A DNA stretch of 18,788 nt. It comes from Gammaproteobacteria bacterium (GTDB lineage: Bacteria; Pseudomonadota; Gammaproteobacteria; JAPPPA01). The notes under the pieces were generated by a model that made no database searches, was not told the DNA's origin, and saw only the letters and a program-made list of their open reading frames with translations. Shown piece after piece: positions 7,562-14,830 of this stretch. The stretch is taken from positions 1 through 18,788 of the forward strand of contig JAPPPA010000173.1 in assembly GCA_028817755.1 (NCBI GenBank), read 5' to 3'. A program made the translations under genes and the position numbers. How positions within the stretch are numbered: the stretch's first letter is position 1; each line of letters begins with the position of its first letter.

Positions 7562-7593
7562 TTCATGCTCCGGTTTTGTTTAAGGAGCATGAA
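7562..7593 (-). promoter_or_regulatory. RBS-sequestering hairpin immediately before rep
   Basis: TTCATGCTCC (7562-7571) and GGAGCATGAA (7584-7593) are perfect 10-bp arms around a 12-nt loop. On the rep (minus) strand the arm next to the ATG contains the GGAG ribosome-binding site, so in mRNA the hairpin would hide the translation start. It could equally be an operator or Rep-binding site. Confidence 0.6.
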
Positions 7594-7631
7594 TAGTTAG
7601 GCACGGCAGGAATCCAAACGAGGAGCCAAAT

Positions 7632-8426
7632 TTAGCTTTTTACCTCCTTGACTTTAGTCTGCCAGTCGGTAATGCCTCTTTTTAAGGCTTGTTCCGGGTC
7701 TTCGTTGTCGGCATACATTCCTAACGTATCAATCAAGATGTTTGCCGCGTCTGTTCTAGAAAGTTTTTTCCCGGCCGCGGCATAAGCAGTACTGAGAGCG
7801 AAATAGAAGAACCGTGCGTGCTTTCTTTGCCGTAAAGCTTGGTGCGGGCCTTTCAAAGCAGCAGAGTAATCGTCTAGGAATTTTGAGTCACCAGATGAGT
7901 GGGCAGTCAAAATCAAGCGTGAGAAGGTTTTGCAGGAGGCCACACTAGGATCTATTTGAACCGCTTTCAAAAAGGCTTTATGAGTGCCTTCAGCCACTAA
8001 GTCATTCATTGACATCATGTGATAGCCAATAGCTTGCGAGTTGTAGAGCAGGGCTTCGGTTGCTGGGTAAGTTAGCTTGAATGCGTCTAAGCTCGCTTTG
8101 CTCTCCGTTAAGTGGTCAAACGTAACGTTTTTTGCGAGATAGAAAATAAGACTGTGTGGAGTGCTTTCTTTAGACCTTAATTCATCTAGTGTTACTTCGT
8201 AACGTCCAGCTTTAAAAATTTCGAGAGCAGCTAGGTGTATGGGCTTTTCGTACCACGTATACCGAGGCGGCGCTTTTTGATCTATTTCCAGCTCATCTTC
8301 TGTTGTAAGGGAGGAAAAAATTTCCTTTAGCTCAGCTATGAAGCTTTCCTGCATTAAGTAAGCTTCGTAATACTTTTCTACGTTGGCTAGCAAATCTGAA
8401 ATTTCTACACTATCGACACCTAACAT
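7632..8426 (-). CDS. Unrecognised 264-aa helical protein, element cargo
   Basis: I do not recognise the family. The protein is soluble, with no signal peptide or membrane segment. Its start is acidic and helical (SDLLANVEKYYEAYL, FIAELKEIFSSL). From about residue 145 it has TPR-like helix pairs (AFLKAVQIDPS, LILTAHSSGDSKFLDDYSAAL, FFYFALSTAYAAAG). It lies 105 bp downstream of the RloB-like gene and 70 bp upstream of rep on the same strand. The gap to the RloB-like gene contains two palindromes, so it may have its own promoter. A partner or regulator of the ATPase/RloB pair, or an element-specific protein, are both possible. The Shine-Dalgarno is weak. Confidence 0.75.
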   Translation of the reverse strand: MLGVDSVEISDLLANVEKYYEAYLMQESFIAELKEIFSSLTTEDELEIDQKAPPRYTWYEKPIHLAALEIFKAGRYEVTLDELRSKESTPHSLIFYLAKNVTFDHLTESKASLDAFKLTYPATEALLYNSQAIGYHMMSMNDLVAEGTHKAFLKAVQIDPSVASCKTFSRLILTAHSSGDSKFLDDYSAALKGPHQALRQRKHARFFYFALSTAYAAAGKKLSRTDAANILIDTLGMYADNEDPEQALKRGITDWQTKVKEVKS

Positions 8427-8458
8427 GTTATTTCCAAGTAACTAGTAGTCTAACCAGG

Positions 8459-8484
8459 TGCCCGGGCAACTAAATATATTAGTT
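8459..8484. promoter_or_regulatory. Adjacent palindromes in the gap before the 264-aa gene
   Basis: TGCCCGGGCA (8459-8468) is a perfect 10-bp palindrome. It abuts an AACTAA (8468-8473) and TTAGTT (8479-8484) inverted repeat with AT-rich centre. Both lie 33-58 nt upstream of the 264-aa gene start, where an operator would be expected. No protein can be assigned. Confidence 0.35.
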
Positions 8485-8531
8485 AGTAGCTCACAGTCCG
8501 TAGGGCTCGTAGCTTGAAAAGCATTATGGAA

Positions 8532-9209
8532 TTAAGGAGCGCTGTCTTCTTTGTCTTCCAGCTTTTTTAGTTCTTGAAAGAGCAAATGAATAGAAGTAGT
8601 TGGGTTTATTGCACCAGTAGCGGAGGCATCATTTAATGCGTTTTGGGCCTTTGTTGTCGCTGAAGAAAGTTGGTCTAAAAGTTCTGAAAACAGCCCTTGA
8701 GAGGCTTTTTCGTAACTAGGTAAATACTTCCTCAGCTCTTGAATAACGACATCCGCTGGGGATTTAGCTCCGGCTTTATTAAATGGTTTTCTTGTGTAGA
8801 TGAAATGCAATAGCAGCCAATATTCGAAGCAGGGAACTGATGTAATCGCCATAAACTTGTTGTCAGCATCATTTATAGCTTTTACTGTTTTATCAAAACA
8901 AGGGTGACTATCTCTGTCAAATACGCAGAAAATCAGGTCATATTCGTTCGCTTGTTTACGCTCTTCAATAGCCTGCTTTTTCGCAAACTCCCATAGGTTA
9001 CTTGGAGCTGTTCCCTTAGGGCGTGAAAAGTCGACCTCTACAGATCTGAGGCGGTAGTGCTGGACAGCTTCACTAAGGTATTGAGGTTCGGTTTTTTCGC
9101 CCTCGCAAACGATTAAAACCCTCTGTGCTCTCTTTTTATTTTTTGGCTTACGCTGAAGCTGCCGTTGCGTTTTTGCCCTTCTTTTATGGAATAGGTCCTC
9201 TGAGCCCAT
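8532..9209 (-). CDS. RloB/AbiLii-like TOPRIM-type protein
   Basis: 225 aa matching the RloB-domain family. A basic N-terminus (KRRAKTQRQLQRKPKNKKR) is followed by VLIVCEGEKTEPQYL (31-45), whose acidic residues E36/E38 resemble the TOPRIM glutamate. The second acidic motif is VFDRD (96-100), and the family hallmark PCFEYWLLLHF is at 126-136. RloB proteins are encoded next to AAA ATPases and correspond to AbiLii of the lactococcal AbiL abortive-infection system. By analogy with TOPRIM effectors it is probably the nuclease-like toxic part, but activity is inferred. It starts 2 nt after the ATPase stop codon, so the two are translationally coupled. Confidence 0.85.
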   Translation of the reverse strand: MGSEDLFHKRRAKTQRQLQRKPKNKKRAQRVLIVCEGEKTEPQYLSEAVQHYRLRSVEVDFSRPKGTAPSNLWEFAKKQAIEERKQANEYDLIFCVFDRDSHPCFDKTVKAINDADNKFMAITSVPCFEYWLLLHFIYTRKPFNKAGAKSPADVVIQELRKYLPSYEKASQGLFSELLDQLSSATTKAQNALNDASATGAINPTTSIHLLFQELKKLEDKEDSAP

Positions 9210-9211
9210 GA

Positions 9212-10477
9212 TTAAAGTAGCTCCGCGGGCGAAATATACGGAGTAGCTCCAAACTTCCCTGAAAGGTATGCGGCTTCTATATTTTCTCTTTGGGGGCGAA
9301 CCCTGAAGTCAGTTAGGCGATATAGGTCTGTGCCTTTGTATGGCTTGATTTCACAAAACCAAATTTGGTCTCTACGAAAAATATTCTGGTTGAGTATTGA
9401 GGTCTCATGTGTAGTGAAAATCAATTGAGCTTTATTGGGGTTTGTAGCTTTGCTATGGAACAGAGACACTAAGAAACGTACAAGTTTTGGGTGTAACTGG
9501 CTATGGAGCTCGTCTATAACCAGAATGTCACCACACTGTAAGGCATCTAGCCAAGGCCCGGCGAGACTGAAGAAGCGTTGAGTTCCGTCCGACTCTTCCC
9601 CTAATGGCAGCTTCACAAGAGTGCCGTCTAAGCGTTTCCTTAATGTGGAGACCTTTTGTTTTTCTTGGCCATCTAAATTTAACCCTTGAATTAGTGCTTT
9701 ACGTAGTACGTCTGGCATCTCATCAGGCATTGAATCAATCACGCTTACTTTTTCAAGCGCCAAGTCTTCAATCGCTAGATCAACATTCTTGAATAGTTTG
9801 AGAATGTTTTCTTTGCCCTCTCCTAAGCAGGCTTGAGTACTAAACTCTTCCGGCCAACCATGAATGTTTGTAATGTGTAGTTTTTCTACGAACCAAGCAT
9901 AAACTGGCTTTAACAACTCGCTATTTAGGTTAACGGCAGTTGAAAGGAATAATGCGTTACTTCGCGTTGAGTCTAGCCAAGCTTGTTTCTGCCCTAGAAA
10001 ACTGGAGCTAAATTTCCATTTGTATGTTTCAGTAGAGCTATCCCAAGCACGATTGAACCAGCTTTGTGCTTTGCCTTTAGGGTATGCGATAAGCCACTCT
10101 TCAAGTACTTGGTCTTGAGTTGTGGAAAAACCGTACTGGTACCTAACCTGTTGAGATACGAAAGTAATTTCAAATTCAGTCGGTTGATTTTCACTGGCTG
10201 CGTCTAATAGGTATGGCTTAACCCCAATTTTGGACTCTATTCCCCTCTGGGCCGAGGTCAAAACAATGTTCCGCATTGCTCCAAGGGCTTTTAATAAATT
10301 GGATTTGCCACTTCCATTAGCGCCGTAAATAACGCTAGACCTTAATAAGTCAAATTTCACCGGAGTTTCAGACTCAAAGGTATTTCCTTCGAGCTCTTTT
10401 CCGGCGGTTTTTAGCATGCTGAAAGTTTGCTGCTCCTTAATGGATTTATAGTTCGCGACGTTGAACTCTAAGAGCAT
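9212..10477 (-). CDS. AAA ATPase (RloA/AbiLi-like), partner of the RloB-like protein
   Basis: 421 aa with the ABC/SMC-like fold of AAA_15/AAA_21 defence ATPases. The N-terminus MLLEFNVANYKSIKEQQTFS is the standard family start. Walker A is GANGSGKS (52-59), the signature-like segment is EESDGTQRFFSLAG (about 294-307), Walker B is ILVIDE (D322, E323), and the H-loop is TTHE (H357). Such ATPases sense phage-derived signals and control a partner effector (AbiL, PARIS and OLD-type systems). Here the partner is the RloB-like protein just downstream. The start at 10477 has a GGGGA sequence 6-10 nt before it. Base composition is more AT-rich than the chromosomal genes. The upstream 110 bp carry several palindromes. 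Confidence 0.87.
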   Translation of the reverse strand: MLLEFNVANYKSIKEQQTFSMLKTAGKELEGNTFESETPVKFDLLRSSVIYGANGSGKSNLLKALGAMRNIVLTSAQRGIESKIGVKPYLLDAASENQPTEFEITFVSQQVRYQYGFSTTQDQVLEEWLIAYPKGKAQSWFNRAWDSSTETYKWKFSSSFLGQKQAWLDSTRSNALFLSTAVNLNSELLKPVYAWFVEKLHITNIHGWPEEFSTQACLGEGKENILKLFKNVDLAIEDLALEKVSVIDSMPDEMPDVLRKALIQGLNLDGQEKQKVSTLRKRLDGTLVKLPLGEESDGTQRFFSLAGPWLDALQCGDILVIDELHSQLHPKLVRFLVSLFHSKATNPNKAQLIFTTHETSILNQNIFRRDQIWFCEIKPYKGTDLYRLTDFRVRPQRENIEAAYLSGKFGATPYISPAELL

Positions 10478-10520
10478 GGGTTCCCCAAATTTTTAACTAA
10501 ATATTTGCGGTGAACATACC

Positions 10521-10585
10521 ACACCTAGTTAAGTATTAAACCTAATTTAGGTGTAAATATGACACTTTTTGGTTAAAAATTAACC
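10521..10585. promoter_or_regulatory. Operator-like palindromes upstream of the ATPase/RloB genes
   Basis: Three nested inverted repeats lie in an AT-rich promoter region. ACACCTA (10521-10527) pairs with TAGGTGT (10548-10554). ACCTAA-T-TTAGGT (10540-10552) is a perfect 13-nt palindrome. GGTTAA-AAA-TTAACC (10571-10585) is a perfect 15-nt palindrome. They start about 44 nt before the ATPase ATG. The HTH protein of the element is one candidate binder. I could not define a confident -35/-10 pair. Confidence 0.5.
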
Positions 10586-10684
10586 CTAAATTGTGTTTTG
10601 AGTGCGTATGTTGCGCTGGAACCAAAATTTTCCAGATAGGTGGCAAGGTGCACTTGGGTGCGTTGAAGTACAGTTAAATGCTTG

Positions 10685-10730
10685 TTGAAAATCCGTGTGT
10701 CGGCAGTTCGATTCTGTCCCGGGCCACCAT
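10685..10730 (+). repeat. attR: right 46-bp att repeat (tRNA-Phe 3' half)
   Basis: Identical for 46 bp to 4951-4996, from the anticodon loop through CCA plus one base. It lacks the 5' half of the tRNA and so is not a functional gene. It marks the far border of the element; the host sequence resumes at 10731. The 10478-10684 stretch inside the border holds only the palindromes described. Confidence 0.93.
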
Positions 10731-11040
10731 CTTTCCTTTATATATTTAGATTTCCATTTTTGGGATAGTTTTGCTGGTCGTTTGAATCGAACTGTGATCA
10801 ACCTTCGCGGCGTTGAGCCGCTTGTTTGATGTTCGATGACCAGCGCGGTGCGCTGTTGTCTCGCTGCGCTCGACTCTGTCCCGGGCCACCATCTTTCCTT
10901 TTATCTATTTAGATTTCCATGTTTGGGAAGATTTTGCTGTTCGTTTGAATCGAACTGGGATCAATCGGCGTGGCATTGAGCCACTTGATTGGTGTTCGAT
11001 GACCGGCGCTTCGCTTCGTTGTCTCGCGTTCGCTCGGCTC
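10715..11040 (+). repeat. Two tandem ~163-bp repeats, each starting with the tRNA-Phe tail
   Basis: Unit 1 is 10715-10876 (162 bp) and unit 2 is 10877-11040 (164 bp); a third start, TGTCCTTGGTCCCC, begins at 11041. Each unit opens with TGTCCCGGGCCACCAT, the 3' tail of tRNA-Phe. Each can fold into a long hairpin: in unit 1 CTGGTC/GACCAG, ATCGAAC/GTTCGAT, ATCAA/TTGAT and GCGGC/GCCGC (10774-10843). The apical stem is GTGGC/GCCAC in unit 2, a compensatory pair change. No coding region is supported in 10731-11192; the rest up to the hydrolase start shows nothing further. Confidence 0.8.
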
Positions 11041-11192
11041 TGTCCTTGGTCCCCTTAGCTTTAATTTAAGTTCTTTCTATCGCATGTCTCCCTTCGGTCG
11101 GAAAATCCCATACGTTCGTCATGCCTATGTTGAATAGTTTTTCTACCAGTTTTAGATTGGAGGCATAACTACTTAAAAGAAGCGGAGGACGT

Positions 11193-12692
11193 ATGAACCT
11201 ATCTAATTGGCGTCACCTATTGGGTGCCGTCTTTGCTTTGCTGTTCTTAGCAGCTTGCCAAGGCTCGGACGATGCGCCGGGTAATAACGACTCAGATGAA
11301 CCACGCGAGATATCAGATCCACCTGACGAAATGGTGATTCTGATGGAAGAGCTGCAACACATTGTTGAGCGTAGTGCGATGTTTTCCTTGCCATCTGACC
11401 CGACTACTGTGGAAGCGGCGCTAACGACATTGCCTGACGGCTTGGGTGATGTAGTTACCATGCACGCGGGCCGCTACTACAAGCGTCCTAGTGAGTTTGT
11501 GCATGGCGTGGGCGCCTTAGATGCGTTGTTGGAAGACCGCGCTAACTTGCTGCTAAGCGGCGACCAACCAACGCGTTTGTTTGAAGACAGCCAAGACGGT
11601 GAGATGTCGATTATCTTGTTGCCGGTAGATGCGACCACCGTGATTGTCATCCTGCCAACGGAAGTGGTTAAAGCAGACCCTGAAGCACCGGATATGCCGG
11701 ACGGCCAAATCGACCTAAGCCAAGTGACCTACGAGATAAATGGCCGTACCCGCACTGTGCAAGACTTTATGAATAGTGGTTCTACCAACTCCATTGCTTT
11801 TGCACATAACGGTAAGTTCATTTACGAGGCTTACCAAAACGGCTTTGATGCAGATACTCGTCCGCATATGTGGTCGGTAACTAAGTCTGTCACCACGGCC
11901 TTGATTGGCATTGCGGTAGAAGAGGGTTTGGTTGACTCGATTCACGACCCAATTAAAAAGTATATTCCGGAAGCCGCCGAAACCGTTTGGGAAGGCGTAA
12001 GCATTGAAGACCTGCTGCAAATGGAATCTGGCACTTACTGGGTAGACGTACCTGTACATCAGCCGGAGCAGCTGGTGCTTATGGGCGCAGACTTTCACAG
12101 CAATGGCCTATACGGCATGACGCGTGACGAATACTTGCTCAAACTTACTCGCGTGTCACCAACAGGCGACCACTACCGTTACAACAGTGGCGACTGTCAG
12201 ATGCTGGCATGGTTGTTAGAAAACGTTTACGACAAACAGTACGCCGACATCCTGTCTGAGAAATTGTGGATTCCAGCCGGCATGCAAGACGACGCGTTGG
12301 TTATGACCGATCGCCTCGGCAACACCTTCGCCTCTATGGGTTTAATGGCGACTACGCGTGACATGCTGAAATTTGGTGAGCTATTCCGTAACGGCGGCCG
12401 CACTGTAGATGGCAAACAAGTTGTGCCAGAAGCTTGGACCGAAGCGTCACATAACTACGACAAAGCTAATGGTGGCGGCCCGCGCGGTTACATGTGGCCA
12501 CACTGGGGCGGTGTGGAATCAGGTAACTACACTGCTGCAGGCTATGCACACCAGCGTGTAGGCGTTGCACCGTCAATGAACCTTGTTGGCGTGCGTTTTG
12601 GCAATGACCCAGGCGAAAGCATGGCACCTAAAGAGTGGGAAGCCATGATGAATGCCGTAGGTGCCTTCTTAGAAGAAAGCATCGGCCAATAA
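11193..12692 (+). CDS. Lipoprotein serine hydrolase, beta-lactamase/penicillin-binding-protein fold
   Basis: 499 aa. The N-terminus has a lipoprotein signal peptide with lipobox LAAC (about residues 19-22), followed by an acidic linker, so the protein should be membrane-anchored. The first 180 residues are of unknown type. The catalytic domain follows: nucleophile motif S228-V-T-K231 (WSVTKSVTTALIGIAVEEG), second motif YRYNSGD near 328-334, and a C-terminal GYAHQRVGVAPSMNLVGVRFG in place of the classical KTG strand. This is the 'serine hydrolase' branch of class C/EstB/NylB-like proteins, usually esterases or amidases rather than true beta-lactamases. Substrate unknown. GGAGG at 11184-11188 gives a strong start. 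A terminator follows, so it is monocistronic. Confidence 0.9.
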   Translation: MNLSNWRHLLGAVFALLFLAACQGSDDAPGNNDSDEPREISDPPDEMVILMEELQHIVERSAMFSLPSDPTTVEAALTTLPDGLGDVVTMHAGRYYKRPSEFVHGVGALDALLEDRANLLLSGDQPTRLFEDSQDGEMSIILLPVDATTVIVILPTEVVKADPEAPDMPDGQIDLSQVTYEINGRTRTVQDFMNSGSTNSIAFAHNGKFIYEAYQNGFDADTRPHMWSVTKSVTTALIGIAVEEGLVDSIHDPIKKYIPEAAETVWEGVSIEDLLQMESGTYWVDVPVHQPEQLVLMGADFHSNGLYGMTRDEYLLKLTRVSPTGDHYRYNSGDCQMLAWLLENVYDKQYADILSEKLWIPAGMQDDALVMTDRLGNTFASMGLMATTRDMLKFGELFRNGGRTVDGKQVVPEAWTEASHNYDKANGGGPRGYMWPHWGGVESGNYTAAGYAHQRVGVAPSMNLVGVRFGNDPGESMAPKEWEAMMNAVGAFLEESIGQ

Positions 12693-12714
12693 CCGCCAAG
12701 CGCTTCGTTTAAAG

Positions 12715-12746
12715 GCCCAGAGTGCTAGCTGCGCTCTGGGCTTTTT
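12715..12746 (+). terminator. Rho-independent terminator after the serine hydrolase
   Basis: GCCCAGAGTGC (12715-12725) pairs with GCGCTCTGGGC (12731-12741; one G-T pair) around a 5-nt loop, followed by five T. Confidence 0.9.
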
Positions 12747-12850
12747 CTATTGGGCCTTTTCTATTTCGGCATCGTCCCCATCTGTAATCTATAAACTTCT
12801 ATGGTTACGTTTGTCCTACTATTAGCGGCAAACAGATTAGGTACAGAGTT

Positions 12851-13522
12851 GTGGAAAGTTACGAAGCATTAATTGCCACGCTATCGCTCACCATGGGCGC
12901 GGCGTGGGCCAGTGGCATTAATTTATATGCCGCAATGGCAACCTTGGGTTGGCTGGCTATGAACGGCCAAATTGATTTGCCACCCGATTTAGAAATTTTG
13001 GCTAACCCGCTCGTGTTCGGCGCGGCTGGCATTATGTATGTGGTGGAATTCTTTGCCGACAAAATCCCCGGTGTGGATACCGCTTGGGACGGCCTGCATA
13101 CCTTTGTGCGTATTCCCGCAGGCGCCATGCTAGCAGCCGGCGCAGTAGGCGATGTAAACGTGGCGATGGAAACCGCCGCGGCTATTTTAGGTGGTGGTTT
13201 AGCGGCGGGTGCACATGCAACCAAAGCCGGTACCCGTGCCTTAATTAATACCTCACCAGAGCCCGTTACCAACTGGACAGCGTCTTTAACCGAAGATGCC
13301 ATGGTGATTGGTGGCCTATGGACGGCGCTCAACCATCCATTGTGGTTCCTAGCTGGCTTGGTGGTATTTATCCTATTAATGATTTGGCTATTGCCAAAAA
13401 TTTGGGCCGGCCTAAAGGCCGTTTTCCGTGCGATTGGCCGTTTCTTTGGGCGTGAATACCCAGAGGAAGATGAAGCCAAAGCCCCTGAAACCAGCCCCTC
13501 AACCAATCAAACGCAAAGCTAA
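12851..13522 (+). CDS. DUF4126 family membrane protein
   Basis: 223 aa with a GTG start at 12851. Several hydrophobic segments are visible: LIATLSLTMGAAWASGINLYAAMATLGWLA, PLVFGAAGIMYVVEFFADKIPGVDTAWDGLHTFVRIPAGAMLAAGA, AAAILGGGLAAGAHATKAGTRALIN, and WFLAGLVVFILLMIWLLPKIW. The G-x-N-LYA start and the EFFADKIPGVDTAWD segment are the hallmarks of DUF4126. The C-terminal tail (after about 190) is charged and cytoplasmic-like. Function is unknown for the family. The stop is 3 nt before the flavin oxidoreductase start, so the two form an operon. The Shine-Dalgarno is weak. Confidence 0.87.
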   Translation: MESYEALIATLSLTMGAAWASGINLYAAMATLGWLAMNGQIDLPPDLEILANPLVFGAAGIMYVVEFFADKIPGVDTAWDGLHTFVRIPAGAMLAAGAVGDVNVAMETAAAILGGGLAAGAHATKAGTRALINTSPEPVTNWTASLTEDAMVIGGLWTALNHPLWFLAGLVVFILLMIWLLPKIWAGLKAVFRAIGRFFGREYPEEDEAKAPETSPSTNQTQS

Positions 13523-13525
13523 GTT

Positions 13526-14821
13526 ATGCCGAATTTAGGAGACTCACTGGAACTGCCTTGCGGCGTTACCATTCCAAACCGCTTTCTAAAGTCAGCCATG
13601 ACCGAAGGCCTAGCCACACCAGAAGGCAATGCCACTGAGCGCCACGCCAACTTGTACCGCAACTGGTCTGAGGGCGGCGCGGGTGTTTTGCTCACTGGTA
13701 ACGTTATGGTTGATCACCGTTATTTAGAACGGCCCGGCAATGTCATTATTGACAACAACGGCGGAGAAGAAGACCTAAAAGCTTGGGCCAAAGCCGGTAC
13801 CGCCGCAGGTAATCATTTGTGGATGCAGATTTCTCATCCGGGCCGCCAATGTGCCCGTATTGTTACCAACCAGCCGGTATCGCCGTCGGATGTACAGCTC
13901 AGCTTACTTGCTAACTTTGGTAAGCCACGTCCGCTAACGGCAGGTGAAATTCCCCGTGTGATTGAGCGTTACGCCCATGTGGCCGCTAAAGCCCAAGAAT
14001 GCGGTTTTACTGGTGTGCAGGTGCATGCGGCACACGGTTATCTAATTAGCCAATTTCTGTCGCCACTTACCAATCAGCGAACCGACAAATGGGGCGGTAG
14101 CTTAGAAAATCGTGCACGCTTCTTATTAGAGGTTGTACGCGCAGTACGCGCCGCCGTTGGGCCTAAATTCCCGGTAGCGGTAAAACTCAATTCATCAGAC
14201 TTCCAAAAAGGCGGCTTCAGCTTAGAAGAAAGCCAGCAAGTTGCCGCATGGTTAGATGAAGAGGGTGTCGACCTATTAGAGCTTTCTGGCGGCACGTATG
14301 AGCGCCGAGCATTGTTTGGCGAAGAAAAAGACACCGACACCAACGGCGAAAAGTTACGTGAAAGCACCGCGAAACGCGAAGCCTTCTTCTTGCAATACAC
14401 AGGCGCTATTCGCAGCGCCTGCAAAATGCCTATCGCCGTTACCGGCGGCTTCCGCTCACGCGAGCTAATGAAGAAAACCTTAGACTCGGGTGAGGTTGAT
14501 GTCATCGGCGTAGCGCGCCCACTCTGTGCACAGCCAGATGCCGTTGCACGCCTAATTGAAGGCAACCTAGATCGCGTGTCAGAAGTCGAACATGACCTTC
14601 GCCTAGGCAATGGTTGGCTTGGCCCTAATAGTCGTTTCGACAGCATTAAGGGCCTAAATGCCCAAGCCGCTGTGGCGTGGTTTTATCGCCAAATTATTGC
14701 GATCTCAGAGAACAAGCCGGTACGTGAAAACCTAGGTGCATGGCGTGCACTTTGGGAGCATATGCGCGACGAATATCGCATTGGTTTTAAATACCGTAAG
14801 GCGCGTAAGCAACGCGCTTAG
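13526..14821 (+). CDS. NADH:flavin oxidoreductase, old yellow enzyme family
   Basis: 431 aa FMN-dependent TIM-barrel oxidoreductase. Visible motifs are the FMN-binding N-terminal SAMTEGLA (23-30), ISHPGRQ (102-108), and the substrate-activating pair H167/H170 followed by the Tyr172 proton donor in QVHAAHGYLISQFLSP. NQRTDKWGGSLENRARF (183-199) and the C-terminal phosphate-binding AVTGGFRS and DVIGVARP complete the set. These enzymes reduce activated C=C bonds with NAD(P)H; the real substrate is not evident. The length fits the single-domain branch without the iron-sulfur/dehydrogenase extension. It is downstream of and coupled to the DUF4126 gene, and convergent with the glycosyltransferase gene. 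Confidence 0.92.
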   Translation: MPNLGDSLELPCGVTIPNRFLKSAMTEGLATPEGNATERHANLYRNWSEGGAGVLLTGNVMVDHRYLERPGNVIIDNNGGEEDLKAWAKAGTAAGNHLWMQISHPGRQCARIVTNQPVSPSDVQLSLLANFGKPRPLTAGEIPRVIERYAHVAAKAQECGFTGVQVHAAHGYLISQFLSPLTNQRTDKWGGSLENRARFLLEVVRAVRAAVGPKFPVAVKLNSSDFQKGGFSLEESQQVAAWLDEEGVDLLELSGGTYERRALFGEEKDTDTNGEKLRESTAKREAFFLQYTGAIRSACKMPIAVTGGFRSRELMKKTLDSGEVDVIGVARPLCAQPDAVARLIEGNLDRVSEVEHDLRLGNGWLGPNSRFDSIKGLNAQAAVAWFYRQIIAISENKPVRENLGAWRALWEHMRDEYRIGFKYRKARKQRA

Positions 14822-14830
14822 GTGTTGCCG

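Larger units (their letters stand above)
4951..10730. mobile_element. Integrated tRNA-Phe island with replication and RloAB/AbiL-like defence genes
   Basis: About 5.7 kb bounded by a perfect 46-bp direct repeat of the tRNA-Phe 3' half (4951-4996 and 10685-10730). It contains six genes, all on the minus strand and reading toward the tRNA: AAA ATPase, RloB-like protein, unknown 264-aa protein, Rep, HTH excisionase-like protein, and integrase. There are no structural, packaging or conjugation genes. The ATPase/RloB part is visibly more AT-rich than polA. Size and content resemble minimal phage satellites or integrated plasmids. A satellite lifestyle is inference; integration by the encoded recombinase at this tRNA is well supported. 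Confidence 0.88.

Noticed and set aside
10586..10801. 71-aa minus-strand reading frame containing WWPGTESNCRHTDFQ
   Set aside because: This is the well-known artefact of translating a tRNA 3' half; it crosses the attR repeat and has no ribosome-binding site.
10715..11040. CRISPR-like array in the tandem repeats
   Set aside because: Only two long units of about 163 bp exist, with no short repeats separated by unique spacers and no cas genes.
11193..12692. Antibiotic-resistance beta-lactamase
   Set aside because: The SxxK and YxN-type motifs are present but the KTG strand is replaced and the protein is a long lipoprotein; it fits the general serine hydrolase/esterase branch, so resistance is not claimed.
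12859..13506. Long minus-strand open frame (215 aa) opposite the DUF4126 gene
   Set aside because: It is a shadow of the plus-strand gene, lacks a ribosome-binding site and has low-complexity composition; the plus strand carries a recognisable family.
14074..14646. 190-aa minus-strand open frame opposite the flavin oxidoreductase
   Set aside because: Shadow frame, rich in Ser/Arg as expected from antisense reading; the plus strand has all old-yellow-enzyme motifs.
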